Shown: positions 32,484-42,046, counted from the stretch's first letter. The stretch: 64,000 bases of DNA from Rhodospirillales bacterium (GCA_017640505.1 JAEPQO010000001.1:636625-700624); one strand, 5' to 3'. Made by a program: numbers and translations. The notes: generated by a model not told the origin, from the letters alone.

Positions 32484-32523
32484 CCGCCGCCCCGTCCGTT
32501 ACAGTTTTGTGACAGGGCGGCGG
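32484..32523 (+). other. Strong GC-rich hairpin without T run
   Basis: CCGCCGCCC at 32484-32492 pairs perfectly with GGGCGGCGG at 32515-32523 around a 22-base loop. It begins 8 bp after the 27-codon ORF and ends 87 bp before sixA. The missing T run argues against a simple terminator. It may be an attenuator, an RNA-stability element or part of a small RNA. Apart from the elements listed separately, the gap 32217-32610 holds nothing I can interpret. Confidence 0.4.
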
Positions 32524-32610
32524 TGCCGGTCTCCCCAGAAATCCGAACGTGCAACTGACCGCGGGACCGCCTAAAACGCTGCTTTGCATTGGCGACGCGG
32601 GAGGCGGCGA

Positions 32611-33138
32611 ATGTCCTTGGAAATCATGTTTTTGCGTCACGGCAAGGCAGCCCGCCCCGAGGGCGTTGGCGATTTCGACCGGCCGCTCAGGAAGAAAGGC
32701 AAGCGTCAGGCGCGGAAAATTGGCCGCTGGCTCGTGGCGCACAAGGCGTTACCGGATGCCGTTCTGTCGTCGTCGGCTTTGCGTGCCGTGCAGACGGCGG
32801 AAGAGGTCCTCAAGACGGCGGGCCTCGACCATGATCTCATCAAAACCGACCGGCGGCTTTATTTCGATGCACGCGCCAACCTGATGAAGGCGCTGGCCGG
32901 CGTCGACGATGCCGCGTCGCGGCTGCTGGTCGTCGGGCATAATCCGTGGATGGAGGATCTTGTCTGTGACCTTGCGTCCGAGCCGTTGCAGCACCCGGGC
33001 GGGAACTGGATCATGAAAACCGGGACACTGATCCGCTTTGCGGTCGATGACTTCACCGACGGCCTCGGTTCCGGCCGCGGCCGGTTGCTCGACTACGTCC
33101 TGCCGGACACGCTGCCCGGCGCCGACGAGGACGACTGA
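32611..33138 (+). CDS. SixA-type phosphohistidine phosphatase
   Basis: 175 residues from the ATG at 32611, with GGGAGG upstream. The histidine-phosphatase fold is shown by FLRHGKA (Arg9-His10, the catalytic histidine), a central SSSALRAVQTAEE region and the second catalytic histidine in VVGHNPWMEDL. SixA-like enzymes remove phosphate from phosphohistidine on ArcB or PTS-Ntr proteins. The short single-domain length fits SixA rather than phosphoglycerate mutase. It is preceded by the palindrome cluster and hairpin; ptsN, a possible phosphohistidine partner, lies about 11 kb away. Confidence 0.88.
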   Translation: MSLEIMFLRHGKAARPEGVGDFDRPLRKKGKRQARKIGRWLVAHKALPDAVLSSSALRAVQTAEEVLKTAGLDHDLIKTDRRLYFDARANLMKALAGVDDAASRLLVVGHNPWMEDLVCDLASEPLQHPGGNWIMKTGTLIRFAVDDFTDGLGSGRGRLLDYVLPDTLPGADEDD

Positions 33139-33204
33139 CACGGGGCATGCGGAAACGCCAACAAAAAACGCCTCAGCCGAAACCAGATAAGTCATTGAAA
33201 ATAT

Positions 33205-33280
<76 letters not shown>

Positions 33281-33339
33281 ACAGGTGTCCGCCGTCATTG
33301 TCGCGCCGGGTTGGGCCCGGGCTTCGGCGAACGGGCCGG

Positions 33340-33368
33340 AACATACGAACGCGGTTCCGGCCTAGCAA
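33340..33368 (-). promoter_or_regulatory. Promoter of tRNA-Ala
   Basis: On the minus strand TTGCTA (33368-33363) and TATGTT (33345-33340) are 17 bp apart. A start near 33333 gives a leader of about 50 nt before the tRNA. Confidence 0.5.
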
Positions 33369-33420
33369 GCGAAAAATAACGTTGACCCAGCTGCCGTGCG
33401 GCGGCCGCGGTCCGACGTCG

Positions 33421-33777
33421 TCAGCGCTCTTCGTCGTCGTCGACTTCGATGTGCTCTTTCACTTCGGAGACATCGTCATCGTCTTCCTCGAGCTCGGAGG
33501 TATCCTCGATCAGATCCTCGTCCTCGTCGTCTTCAAGATCGATGTCATCGTCATCATCATCGTCGAGCAGCGAGTCGTCATCATCATCGTCCTCGACGAC
33601 CTCGACCTCTTTCTTCGGCTTCGGCGTCTCGGCCGGCTGACGGCGCGGCTTGAGTATCGGCTGGACTTCGACCTTTGCTTCACACTTCGGGCAGGTCGCT
33701 GGATCCTTGTTAAGATCGTAAAACTTGGCGCCACAGCTTGGGCACGTCAGTTTCTTTCCCCACTCTGGTTTCACCAC
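33421..33777 (-). CDS. TIGR02300 (FYDLN acid) zinc-ribbon protein
   Basis: 118 residues. The N-terminal zinc ribbon has CPSCGAKFYDLNKDPATCPKC, cited here only for its two Cys-x-x-Cys pairs and the FYDLN motif. The rest is a low-complexity acidic tail with long aspartate and glutamate runs (about residues 58-118). This family is restricted to alphaproteobacteria and has no assigned function. Two GTG codons in a row could start it; the first (33777) is used. It is divergent from aroA over 190 bp, a conserved arrangement. Repeated GAC/GAT codons make the DNA here slippery. Confidence 0.93.
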   Translation of the reverse strand: MVKPEWGKKLTCPSCGAKFYDLNKDPATCPKCEAKVEVQPILKPRRQPAETPKPKKEVEVVEDDDDDDSLLDDDDDDDIDLEDDEDEDLIEDTSELEEDDDDVSEVKEHIEVDDDEER

Positions 33778-33967
33778 GGCTTAACTCCTGAGGATCTGTT
33801 CGGTCTCGTAAGCGGGGCATTTGCCATGATCCTTGTCCCCTGTCAAAGTCTAAGTTCATCCGTTTTTCGCGGTATGTCGTCGGCGCGGCAATCGGCGCTT
33901 GGTAACGGGCACCGCCGCGGTGTATGACACCACCCTGAATTCGAAACCGAGACAGAGGTCCACGTCC

Positions 33968-35299
33968 GTGCCTGCCTTGCGTGCCATCCCCGTCAGCGGT
34001 CTTCAAGGCCGCATCAATGTGCCCGGCGACAAGTCGGTCTCGCATCGCGCCCTCATGCTGTCAGCGCTGGCGATCGGCGAGACCCGCATATCGGGTCTGC
34101 TGGAAGGCGAGGACGTCCTTGCCACCGCCGAAGCCATGCGCTCCATGGGGGCAAATGTCTCGAAAGACGATGACGGCGTGTGGACGGTTGCCGGCGTCGG
34201 TGTCGGCGCGTTGGCAGAACCGGCCGCCGTCATCGACATGGGCAATGCCGGCACCGGGGTCAGGCTTCTGATGGGCCTCGTCGCCACCCATCCGATCACC
34301 TGCACGTTCACGGGCGACGCGTCCCTGTCGCGGCGCCCGATGGAACGGGTCATGGGCCCGCTCCGGCGTTTTGGCACCCAGTTCACGGCGCGTGAAGGCG
34401 GTCTTTTGCCGATCACGGTTATCGGGGCGGCGGATCCTGTTCCGGTCCGTGCCGAGATGACCGTGCCGTCGGCACAGGTCAAATCGGCCGTGTTGCTGGC
34501 CGGGCTCAATGCGCCCGGTGAAACGGTCGTCATCGAGAAAGAAGCGACCCGCGATCACACCGAAAATATGCTGCGGCACTTCGGCGCCGACGTCGTGACC
34601 GAGCCGTGGCCTTCGGGTGGCGTGCAGATCACGCTGACCGGGCAGCCGGTGCTGACGGCAACGGATATACACGTGCCGGCGGATATCTCGTCCGCGGCAT
34701 TCCCGATCGTTGCCGCGCTGATTACACCCGGCAGCGACGTCACGATTGAAGCGGTCGGCCTCAATCCGCTTCGTGCCGGATTGATCGAGACGCTGCGCGA
34801 CATGGGGGCTGCGCTCACGGTCGAAAACGAGCGTGTCGAGGGTGGCGAGCCGGTCGGAGACATCCGGGTCAAGGCGGGTGCTCTGAAAGGGATCGACGTG
34901 CCGCCCGAACGTGCCCCCAGCATGATCGACGAGTATCCCGTTCTTTCCGTCTGTGCCGCGTTTGCCGCCGGAACGACGCGCATGACCGGTCTGGCCGAGT
35001 TGCGGGTCAAGGAATCCGATCGCCTGGCGGCGATGGTCGACGGTCTGACGGCGTGCGGCGTGACGGTGCGGTTCGGTGAGGACTGGATGGAAGTGGATGG
35101 TCTGGGCGGCGCTCCCGAGGGCGGCGCGACGATCGCGGTCGATTTGGATCACCGCATCGCCATGAGTTTCCTGGTTCTGGGCTGCGCCGCGAAGAAACCG
35201 GTCGCCATTGACGATGCGGCGGCGATTGCGACAAGCTTTCCCGGTTTCGCCGAACTGATGAACGGTCTCGGCGCCCGGATCGAGGAGGTTGACGCATGA
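33968..35299 (+). CDS. aroA: 3-Phosphoshikimate 1-carboxyvinyltransferase (EPSP synthase)
   Basis: 443 residues from a GTG at 33968, with AGAGG nine bases upstream; in-frame GTG 33920 and TTG 33899 are alternatives. It transfers enolpyruvate from PEP to shikimate-3-phosphate. Motifs visible are [10 protein letters not shown] (Lys22), GNAGTG (residues 92-97), [14 protein letters not shown] and RDHTENML. The last two match the class II (CP4-like) branch. The glycine in GNAGTG is an alanine in glyphosate-tolerant CP4, so tolerance is not predicted. It overlaps cmk by 4 bp and starts the aroA-cmk-rpsA set. Confidence 0.95.
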   Translation: MPALRAIPVSGLQGRINVPGDKSVSHRALMLSALAIGETRISGLLEGEDVLATAEAMRSMGANVSKDDDGVWTVAGVGVGALAEPAAVIDMGNAGTGVRLLMGLVATHPITCTFTGDASLSRRPMERVMGPLRRFGTQFTAREGGLLPITVIGAADPVPVRAEMTVPSAQVKSAVLLAGLNAPGETVVIEKEATRDHTENMLRHFGADVVTEPWPSGGVQITLTGQPVLTATDIHVPADISSAAFPIVAALITPGSDVTIEAVGLNPLRAGLIETLRDMGAALTVENERVEGGEPVGDIRVKAGALKGIDVPPERAPSMIDEYPVLSVCAAFAAGTTRMTGLAELRVKESDRLAAMVDGLTACGVTVRFGEDWMEVDGLGGAPEGGATIAVDLDHRIAMSFLVLGCAAKKPVAIDDAAAIATSFPGFAELMNGLGARIEEVDA

Positions 35300-35931
35300 T
35301 TATCGCCATCGACGGGCCGGCCGCCGCCGGCAAGGGAACGCTGGCACGGCGCATCGCCGCCGAACTCGGTTTCGCATACCTGGATACGGGTTCGCTTTAC
35401 CGGGCGACCGCGAAAAAGGTCCTCGATCAGGCGATCGATCCGGATGACGATCAGGCATGCACGGTGGTGGCGCTGAACCTGACCCCGGCGGACCTGGACG
35501 TCGACGGGCTCAGGACCGAGGACGTCGGTCAGGCGGCCTCCAAGGTATCGGCTATTCCGGGTGTGCGCAGCGCCCTTTTGCGCTTTCAGCGGGATGTCGC
35601 CGCCAACCCGCCGGACGGCAAGGCGGGCGCGGTGCTGGACGGGCGCGACATCGGGACCGTCGTTTGTCCGGAAGCGGATGTGAAATTCTTCGTCACCGCG
35701 TCGACCGAGGTGCGCGCGGAGCGGCGCTTTAAAGAGTTGCGCGAAGCGGGCGAGGACGCTATATACGCCCGCGTTTTGGAGGAAATGAGGGAACGCGACG
35801 AGCGCGATACCAACCGTGCCGTGGCGCCGCTCAAACCGGCCGAGGATGCGACGGTCATCGATACCTCCGGGCTGGACGCCGATCAGGTGTTCGAACAGGC
35901 CCGTGATATCGTTGCCGCCAAACAGGCCTGA
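35296..35931 (+). CDS. cmk: Cytidylate kinase
   Basis: 211 residues. The P-loop is GPAAAGKGT at the N-terminus; [10 protein letters not shown] is the CMP-binding region, and DGRDIGTVV follows. The lid carries [14 protein letters not shown]. The enzyme phosphorylates CMP and dCMP for nucleotide supply. The start overlaps the aroA stop (ATGA). The gap to rpsA (141 bp) holds a GC hairpin (CCGTCC/GGACGG) and the rpsA leader. Confidence 0.95.
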   Translation: MIIAIDGPAAAGKGTLARRIAAELGFAYLDTGSLYRATAKKVLDQAIDPDDDQACTVVALNLTPADLDVDGLRTEDVGQAASKVSAIPGVRSALLRFQRDVAANPPDGKAGAVLDGRDIGTVVCPEADVKFFVTASTEVRAERRFKELREAGEDAIYARVLEEMRERDERDTNRAVAPLKPAEDATVIDTSGLDADQVFEQARDIVAAKQA

Positions 35932-36072
35932 ACTTCCCAATTGACCAGAACCGTCCGCAAAGGACGGCGCCCCTGAACCGCCCCGGACCGCAACAGGCCC
36001 GTGGGCATGTGTTGTTTGAAGACCGCCGGAACCAACCGGCAGGCCGGTAACGAAACAAAGGATATACTTACT

Positions 36073-37863
36073 ATGGCCAATACCGACGCCTCCACCGAGG
36101 CACCGAAGATTACCGAAGATTTCGCAGCTCTCCTGGACGAGCAACTGGGCGCAGAAGACGACGGCTTTGAAGGCCGCGTCCTCAAAGGCACCGTCATTTC
36201 CGTCGACAACGACGCCGTTGTCGTCGATGTCGGCCTCAAATCCGAAGGCCGTGTGCCGGTTAAGGAATTCGGCGCGCCGGGCCAGGAACTGAACATCAAT
36301 CCGGGCGATGAAGTCGACGTTTTCGTCGAACGTTACGAAGACCGTGACGGTGTCATCCGCCTCAGCCGCGAGAAAGCACGCCGCGAGGAAGCCTGGGCCG
36401 AACTGGAAAAAGCATTCTCCAAGGGCGAGCGCGTCAACGGGGTCATCTTCGGCCGCGTCAAGGGCGGCTTCATCGTCGACCTTTCGGGCGCCGTGGCGTT
36501 CCTGCCGGGCAGCCAGGTCGATATCCGTCCGGTGCGTGACATTTCGCCGCTGATGGGGACGCCGCAGCCGTTCCAGATCCTGAAAATGGACCAGGCACGC
36601 AACAACATCGTCGTGTCGCGCCGTGCGGTGCTGGAAGAAACCCGTTCGGAAGCCCGCTCCGAACTGATGCAGAACCTTTCCGAAGGCCAGGTTCTCGACG
36701 GTGTCGTCAAGAACATCACCGACTACGGGGCGTTCGTTGACCTGGGCGGCGTCGATGGTCTGCTGCACGTCACCGACATTGCCTGGAAGCGCATCAACCA
36801 CCCGTCCGAAGCCCTGCAAGTGGGCGAAACGGTCAAGGTGCAGGTGATCCGCTTCAACTCCGAAACCCAGCGCATCTCGCTCGGCATGAAACAGCTCGAA
36901 GCGGATCCGTGGGAAGGGATCGAAAGCAAGTACCCGGTGGGCGCCAAGCTCAAGGGCCGCGTCACGAACATCACCGACTACGGTGCGTTCGTCGAGCTGG
37001 AAGCCGGTGTCGAAGGTCTGGTCCACGTCTCCGAGATGAGCTGGACCAAGAAGAACGTGCACCCGGGCAAGATCGTTTCCACCTCTCAGGAAGTGGAAGT
37101 CATGGTGCTCGACACCGATCCGGAAAAGCGCCGCATCTCGCTTGGCCTCAAGCAGTGCATGGAAAACCCGTGGGCCGATTTCCTCACCAAGTTCCCGGTC
37201 GGGTCCGAGGTCGAGGGCGAAGTCCGCAACATCACCGAGTTCGGCCTGTTCATCGGTCTCGATGGCGACATCGACGGTATGGCGCACCTCAGCGACCTCA
37301 GCTGGGACAAGCCGGGCGAAGAAGCCCTTGCCGATTACAACAAGGGTGACATGGTCAAGGCCAAGATCCTCGACGTGGATGTCGAAAAAGAGCGTATTTC
37401 GCTCGGCATCAAGCAGCTCACCGACGATCCGGTGGGTGGCGCCCTCGAAGGCGTCAAGAAGGGCGCTGTCGTGACCTGCACCGTCACCGAAGTGACCGAC
37501 GGCGGGATCGAGGTCATGGTCAACGACGCGGTGCCGGGCTTCATCCGCAAGTCCGATCTGTCGCGTGACCGGTCCGAGCAGCGTCCGGACCGTTTCGCCG
37601 CGGGTGAAAAGGTCGATGCCAAGATCACGCAGGTCGACAAGAATGGCCGCCGCGTGACGCTCTCGATCAAGGCCCGCGAGGTCGAGGACGAGAAGAAGGC
37701 GATGGCTGAGTATGGTTCCACCGACTCCGGCGCGACGCTGGGTGATATCCTGGGTGCGGCGCTTGCCGGGAACCAGGAAGCCGAAGCACCGGCCGAAGAG
37801 GAAAAGCCTAAGAAGGCTGCTGCCAAGAAGAAAGCGGAAGACGCCGACGGCGACGACGCTTAA
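36073..37863 (+). CDS. rpsA: 30S ribosomal protein S1
   Basis: 596 residues from the ATG at 36073 (AAAGGA about ten bases before); the GTG at 36001 is rejected because it would add a non-typical extension. Six S1 RNA-binding repeats can be followed, several opening with the KGRV-NITDYGAFV pattern. They end near residue 560 and are followed by an alanine- and lysine-rich tail (PKKAAAKKKAED). S1 binds mRNA leaders and brings them to the 30S subunit. The long GC-rich leader might carry autoregulation as in E. coli, but I cannot show it. Confidence 0.97.
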   Translation: MANTDASTEAPKITEDFAALLDEQLGAEDDGFEGRVLKGTVISVDNDAVVVDVGLKSEGRVPVKEFGAPGQELNINPGDEVDVFVERYEDRDGVIRLSREKARREEAWAELEKAFSKGERVNGVIFGRVKGGFIVDLSGAVAFLPGSQVDIRPVRDISPLMGTPQPFQILKMDQARNNIVVSRRAVLEETRSEARSELMQNLSEGQVLDGVVKNITDYGAFVDLGGVDGLLHVTDIAWKRINHPSEALQVGETVKVQVIRFNSETQRISLGMKQLEADPWEGIESKYPVGAKLKGRVTNITDYGAFVELEAGVEGLVHVSEMSWTKKNVHPGKIVSTSQEVEVMVLDTDPEKRRISLGLKQCMENPWADFLTKFPVGSEVEGEVRNITEFGLFIGLDGDIDGMAHLSDLSWDKPGEEALADYNKGDMVKAKILDVDVEKERISLGIKQLTDDPVGGALEGVKKGAVVTCTVTEVTDGGIEVMVNDAVPGFIRKSDLSRDRSEQRPDRFAAGEKVDAKITQVDKNGRRVTLSIKAREVEDEKKAMAEYGSTDSGATLGDILGAALAGNQEAEAPAEEEKPKKAAAKKKAEDADGDDA

Positions 37864-37886
37864 TCGGCAGAATAAGCGACTTCAAA

Positions 37887-37919
37887 CAACGGGCGGCAGT
37901 AATGCCGCCCGTTTCGTTT
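37887..37919 (+). terminator. Rho-independent terminator of rpsA
   Basis: The arms AACGGGCGGC (37888-37897) and GCCGCCCGTT (37904-37913) are perfect over ten pairs around AGTAAT, followed by a T-rich stretch (TTCGTTTG). It lies 25 bp after the rpsA stop. Confidence 0.85.
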
Positions 37920-37953
37920 GAGTGTGCCGGTTCTTCCGTATTAGTCTCTCACG

Positions 37954-38895
37954 ATGAGTACGGGTCTCGATAGCGACGCGCTGATCGCGTTAAGGCGCCT
38001 CAGGCGGCATCTGACGGTGTGGCGGCTTCTGGCTGTTGCCGGTTTCGCGCTGGCAATCTTTCTGGGCATTCGTGAAGGCGGCGTGCTGCCGCCGGAAGAC
38101 CACGTTGCACGCGTGCCGATCGAGGGCATTATCGTCGACGATCCCGAGTTTATCGGGATGCTCGACCAGATCGGCGACGATGCCTCCGTCAAGGCGGTGG
38201 TTGCCGACATTTCCAGCCCGGGTGGTACGTTTACCGGCGGTGAAGCCGTCTATGCGGCGTTACGCCGTATCGGCGAGAAGAAGCCGGTGGTGACCGTCAT
38301 GGGCGGTCTCGCGACCAGCGGGGCATATATGGCCGCGCTCGGCACCGACCGGATATACGCCGGTTACGGCACCATTACCGGCTCGGTGGGCGTGATCATG
38401 CAGTCCGCCGACGTCACCGGATTGATGGACAAGATCGGCGTAAAGCCGGAAATCCTCAAGAGCGGAGACCTGAAGGCGACGCCCAATCCCATGGAGCAGC
38501 TTGCGCCTCCGGCGAGGGATCAGCTTCAGTCCGTGATCGACGAGTTGCATCTGAGGTTCATGGAAATGGTTTCAGAACGTCGCGGGATGGCGCTGGTGGA
38601 AGTCCGTGAACGCACGGGAGATGGCCGCATCATGACCGGCCGCGCCGCCGTTGACGCAGGATTGGTCGACGCGATCGGGGACATCAACTCTGCGCGGGGC
38701 TGGCTTGCCGCCGAACGGTCCGTCTCCGAAGACCTGCCGCTTCTGGATTGGGCCCTCGACGATCCGCTGGCCTGGTGGCAGGACGGGGCCTCTTCACTCG
38801 CTTCCGCTTTTTTTGGAAAATCACTTTTGTCAGAACGACTTAGACTTGACGGCATTCAAGCCCTTTGGCAACCTTCTATTAGCGGTGGGCGATAA
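37954..38895 (+). CDS. sppA: Signal peptide peptidase SppA (36K type)
   Basis: 313 residues. One N-terminal membrane anchor (about 23-38) is followed by a periplasmic ClpP-like serine protease domain. The catalytic dyad is Ser122 in [12 protein letters not shown] and Lys174 in SGDLKATP. SppA degrades cleaved signal peptides in the membrane. This is the short single-domain form, half of E. coli SppA. It starts after the rpsA terminator and is followed by ihfB after 37 bp. Confidence 0.93.
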   Translation: MSTGLDSDALIALRRLRRHLTVWRLLAVAGFALAIFLGIREGGVLPPEDHVARVPIEGIIVDDPEFIGMLDQIGDDASVKAVVADISSPGGTFTGGEAVYAALRRIGEKKPVVTVMGGLATSGAYMAALGTDRIYAGYGTITGSVGVIMQSADVTGLMDKIGVKPEILKSGDLKATPNPMEQLAPPARDQLQSVIDELHLRFMEMVSERRGMALVEVRERTGDGRIMTGRAAVDAGLVDAIGDINSARGWLAAERSVSEDLPLLDWALDDPLAWWQDGASSLASAFFGKSLLSERLRLDGIQALWQPSISGGR

Positions 38896-38932
38896 AGGTG
38901 GTTCGCCGTGCATCTTTGGAGGATTGCGGGGC

Positions 38933-39217
38933 ATGACGAAATCTGAGCTCATCGCGAAGCTGGCAGCGGACAACCCGCGACTCTATCACCGCGAGGTGGA
39001 ACGTATCGTTTCGACGATCTTCGAGGAAATAACCGCGGCGCTCTCGCGCGGAGACCGGGTCGAACTTCGCGGCTTCGGCGCGTTTTCCGTGAAGGCCCGT
39101 CCGTCGCGTATCGGGCGGAACCCGCGCACCGGCGAGTCGGTGAGCGTCGATGAAAAGTTTATTCCGTACTTCAAGACCGGCAAGCAGCTCCGCGAAAGAC
39201 TGAACGATATTCAGTAG
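38933..39217 (+). CDS. ihfB: Integration host factor subunit beta
   Basis: 94 residues from the ATG at 38933, with GGAGG upstream; a longer upstream frame is an overlap artefact with sppA. It begins [11 protein letters not shown], the usual IHF-beta start, and has the DNA-wedging arm around IGRNPRTGE with the intercalating proline. It pairs with IHF-alpha to bend DNA sharply at promoters, including sigma-54 ones. Placement between sppA and lapA is common in proteobacteria. Confidence 0.95.
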   Translation: MTKSELIAKLAADNPRLYHREVERIVSTIFEEITAALSRGDRVELRGFGAFSVKARPSRIGRNPRTGESVSVDEKFIPYFKTGKQLRERLNDIQ

Positions 39218-39264
39218 GTGTCGCCCAAGGGCTTGCCGATGAAGCGTTCTCTGGAGGATCTGGC

Positions 39265-39633
39265 GTGAAGCGCATTCTGTCCTGGGTCATCATGATTCCG
39301 TTCGCCCTGGTGGTGATCGTCTTTTCTGCTGTGAACCGCGATCTCGTCTCCCTCGATCTATGGCCCTTTCCACACGAGATAACCGTGCCGACCTTTACGT
39401 TGGTCCTGGCCGTTTTCATCTTCGGCTTCCTGTGGGGCGGCGCCGTTGCCTGGGTCTCGGGCGGAAACTTGCGGCGCCGCGCGCGCAATGCGCAGTGGCG
39501 CGCCGAAACCGCCGAACGGGAACTCCGTTCGCTGAACAACAAGTTGCAGGAACGCGAACGAGAACTCGATGATGCCCGGTCGCCGAGTGACGATGACACG
39601 AAGAAGTTGCCGGCAACTCAATCCGGGTCCTGA
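39265..39633 (+). CDS. lapA: LapA-family membrane protein (DUF1049)
   Basis: 122 residues. Two membrane spans (about 5-20 and 43-65) are followed by a coiled-coil cytoplasmic tail (AETAERELRSLNNKLQERER). In E. coli LapA works with LapB to control LpxC turnover and LPS synthesis; lapB is not adjacent here. Start is GTG at 39265 with GGAGG upstream. It is next to ihfB, as in many relatives. Confidence 0.85.
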   Translation: MKRILSWVIMIPFALVVIVFSAVNRDLVSLDLWPFPHEITVPTFTLVLAVFIFGFLWGGAVAWVSGGNLRRRARNAQWRAETAERELRSLNNKLQERERELDDARSPSDDDTKKLPATQSGS

Positions 39634-39642
39634 TGTGTTTTT

Positions 39643-40584
39643 ATGCGACTGATTGACGCCGACGCCCTCGCCGAAGTTCTACCCTACGGCGCACTAGTCG
39701 ACGCCATCGGTCACGCGTTCGAGGGCGGTGTGACCGTCCCGGTGCGCGCGCACCATGATGTGCCGGTGGAGGATGGACAGAACGCGACGGTTCTGCTGAT
39801 GCCGGCATGGTCCGACGACGGGTTCATCGGCGTCAAGACCGTCATCGTCGCGCCCGAGAATGCGGCCAAGGGGCTGCCGGCGGTTCAGGCAACGTATCAG
39901 CTTTTCGACCGTGAAACGGGACAACCGCTTGCACTGATGGACGGGCCGGAACTTACGGCGCGCCGCACGGCGTGTGCGTCGGCGCTGGCGGCACGGTATC
40001 TTGCGCCGTCCGATGCGTCGAAGCTCCTGATGATCGGGACCGGTGTCCTGGCGCATCACCTGCCGCAGGCGCATGCTGCCGTTCGCCCGATCAAGGAAAT
40101 CCGCGTTTGGGGTCGCAATCCTGCGAATGCGGAAAAAACCGCGGCGGCGCTTCGCGCCGCAGGTCTTGCCGCCGAAATGACAGACGACCTCTCTTCATCG
40201 GTGGAGTGGGCAGATATTGTATCTGCAGCGACGCTCGCCAAGGAGCCGATCATCGACGGCAACTGGCTCCGCCCGGGACAGCATGTGGATCTAGTCGGGG
40301 CGTTTCGGCCGGATATGCGCGAAGCCGACGATACCGTGCTGAAACGCGCCCGTATCTATTGCGATACCAAGGCTGGCGCCATGAAAGAGGCAGGCGATCT
40401 GTCCGACCCGCTTGCACGTGGCGTTATTTCCGAGAAAGACGTGCTGGCGGACCTGTTCGATCTGGCAAGCGGGGCATATGAATTCGAACGTGCGGCCGGT
40501 GATATCACCATGTTCAAGTCGGCCGGAACGGCGATCGAGGACCTCGCCGCGGCGATGCTTGCCTACGGCCGGGATGCAGGCTAA
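39643..40584 (+). CDS. Ornithine cyclodeaminase/mu-crystallin family protein
   Basis: 313 residues with an N-terminal dimerisation part and a C-terminal Rossmann domain (MIGTGVLAHHLPQAHAAV region near residue 130). Family reactions include ornithine cyclodeamination to proline, alanine dehydrogenation and reduction of cyclic imino acids (pyrroline-2-carboxylate). GVKTV carries the family's substrate-binding lysine. The function cannot be narrowed. It lies 9 bp after lapA and 12 bp before pyrF. Confidence 0.88.
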   Translation: MRLIDADALAEVLPYGALVDAIGHAFEGGVTVPVRAHHDVPVEDGQNATVLLMPAWSDDGFIGVKTVIVAPENAAKGLPAVQATYQLFDRETGQPLALMDGPELTARRTACASALAARYLAPSDASKLLMIGTGVLAHHLPQAHAAVRPIKEIRVWGRNPANAEKTAAALRAAGLAAEMTDDLSSSVEWADIVSAATLAKEPIIDGNWLRPGQHVDLVGAFRPDMREADDTVLKRARIYCDTKAGAMKEAGDLSDPLARGVISEKDVLADLFDLASGAYEFERAAGDITMFKSAGTAIEDLAAAMLAYGRDAG

Positions 40585-40596
40585 GAGAGCGCCATT

Positions 40597-41307
40597 ATGA
40601 GCCTCTCGCCCACCGATCGCATTTTCGTTGCCCTGGACACGCCGGACGTCGATCTCGCGGTGTCGCTTGCCGAAAAGCTGAAGGGACATGTCGGTGGCGT
40701 GAAGCTCGGCATGGAGTTCTATTACGCCAATGGGCCGGCGGGCGCGCGGGCAGTGACGAACGTCGGCATGCCGCTGTTTCTGGACCTGAAGTTTCACGAC
40801 ATTCCTAACACAGTCGCGGGTGCGGTGCGCTCGACGCTCGATCTGAAACCCGCGATCCTGAACGTGCATGCGCAGGGTGGCCCGGCCATGATGCAGGCGG
40901 CCCAGGCGGCGCTGGATGATGCGGCCGGTGAAAAACCGCTGCTGATCGCAGTGACGGTGCTGACGTCGCTCGGTGATGACGACCTGCATGCCATTGGCGT
41001 TAATGACGGCGCTGAAAGTCAGGTCGTGCGTCTCGCCACGCTGACGCAGACCTGCGGCCTTGGTGGTGTGGTCTGCAGTCCAAGGGAGATCAAGGCGATC
41101 CGGACCGCATGCGGTGGCGATTTCAAGCTGGTCGTGCCGGGGATCCGTCCGGAATGGGCCGCCGTCGGGGACCAGAAGCGGATCACGACGCCGAGCCAGG
41201 CGATCCGCGACGGTGCCGATTATATCGTCATCGGCCGCCCGATTACCGGCGCCGACGATCCGGTCGAGGCGGCGAAACGCATTGCCGATGAACTCGCGGA
41301 CCTTTAA
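40597..41307 (+). CDS. pyrF: Orotidine-5'-phosphate decarboxylase
   Basis: 236 residues, the typical bacterial length. The active-site tetrad is present in FLDLKFHDIPNTVAG (Lys-Asp pattern DxKxxD), and the phosphate is gripped by GIRPEW and the C-terminal IGRPI loop. It makes UMP in the last step of de novo pyrimidine synthesis. trpF follows after 19 bp, an arrangement found in several alphaproteobacteria. Confidence 0.96.
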   Translation: MSLSPTDRIFVALDTPDVDLAVSLAEKLKGHVGGVKLGMEFYYANGPAGARAVTNVGMPLFLDLKFHDIPNTVAGAVRSTLDLKPAILNVHAQGGPAMMQAAQAALDDAAGEKPLLIAVTVLTSLGDDDLHAIGVNDGAESQVVRLATLTQTCGLGGVVCSPREIKAIRTACGGDFKLVVPGIRPEWAAVGDQKRITTPSQAIRDGADYIVIGRPITGADDPVEAAKRIADELADL

Positions 41308-41326
41308 CGGTTCGCTGAAGGACGAC

Positions 41327-41968
41327 ATGAGCGCCATCGTCAAAATCTGCGGGCTTCGCGAAGCCGAGCATGTCGACGCGGCCGTTGAGGCGGGCGCGGG
41401 TCTGACCGGTTTTGTGTTTTTCGAGCCGTCGCCGCGCAATATCGCCATTACCGACGCGGCGGCGTTGACCTCACGCGTGCCGGACGGGGTGCGCAAGGTC
41501 GCGCTAAGCGTGGATGCGGATGACGACCTTCTGCGTACCGTCATCGACGGTACGGGCGTCGATACCCTGCAATTGCACGGTTCCGAGACGATTGAGCGCG
41601 TCAGTTATATCCGCGAAACGTTTGGGTTGCCTGTGATCAAGGCGTTGCCGATTTCGACGGCGGACGATGTCGCGGCCGCGCACGAGTACGAAGGGCATGC
41701 CGACATGCTGCTTTTCGACGCCAAGCCGCCCAAGGATGCGACGCGGCCCGGCGGTAACGCCGAAGCCTTCGACTGGACGTTGCTGCAAACGGCGGGTTTC
41801 CGCGTGCCATGGCTGCTTGCCGGCGGTCTGGATGCGGGCAATGTGGCCGACGCGATCCGTATTTCCGGCGCGCCGATGGTCGACGTTTCAAGCGGCGTGG
41901 AAGACGCGCCAGGGCAGAAAAATACGCGGAAAATCCGCGAATTCATCGCTGCCGTCGATGCTGCCTGA
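41327..41968 (+). CDS. trpF: Phosphoribosylanthranilate isomerase
   Basis: 213 residues from the ATG at 41327, with AAGGA upstream; the longer upstream frame overlaps pyrF and is rejected. A (beta/alpha)8 enzyme with the general-base cysteine in VKICGL near the start, the general acid in the DTLQLHG region and FDAKPP in the active site. It catalyses the Amadori rearrangement in tryptophan synthesis. trpB starts 78 bp downstream. I saw no trp attenuator in that gap. Confidence 0.95.
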   Translation: MSAIVKICGLREAEHVDAAVEAGAGLTGFVFFEPSPRNIAITDAAALTSRVPDGVRKVALSVDADDDLLRTVIDGTGVDTLQLHGSETIERVSYIRETFGLPVIKALPISTADDVAAAHEYEGHADMLLFDAKPPKDATRPGGNAEAFDWTLLQTAGFRVPWLLAGGLDAGNVADAIRISGAPMVDVSSGVEDAPGQKNTRKIREFIAAVDAA

Positions 41969-42046
41969 GGCCCGATAAACAGCGAAAATTCCCTGTTAAA
42001 CCGGGGTTCCAGGCGTTAAGTTGCGGCGCTTAGGAAGGAACGCGCT

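Noticed and set aside
33421-33620. Tandem repeat made of GAT/GAC/TCG-like triplets
   Set aside because: It is the coding sequence of the aspartate- and glutamate-rich tail of the TIGR02300 protein, not an independent DNA repeat.
35149-37287. Open frame of 712 codons antisense to aroA, cmk and rpsA
   Set aside because: It spans three real genes on the other strand and shows no domain; its repeats mirror the S1 repeats of rpsA.
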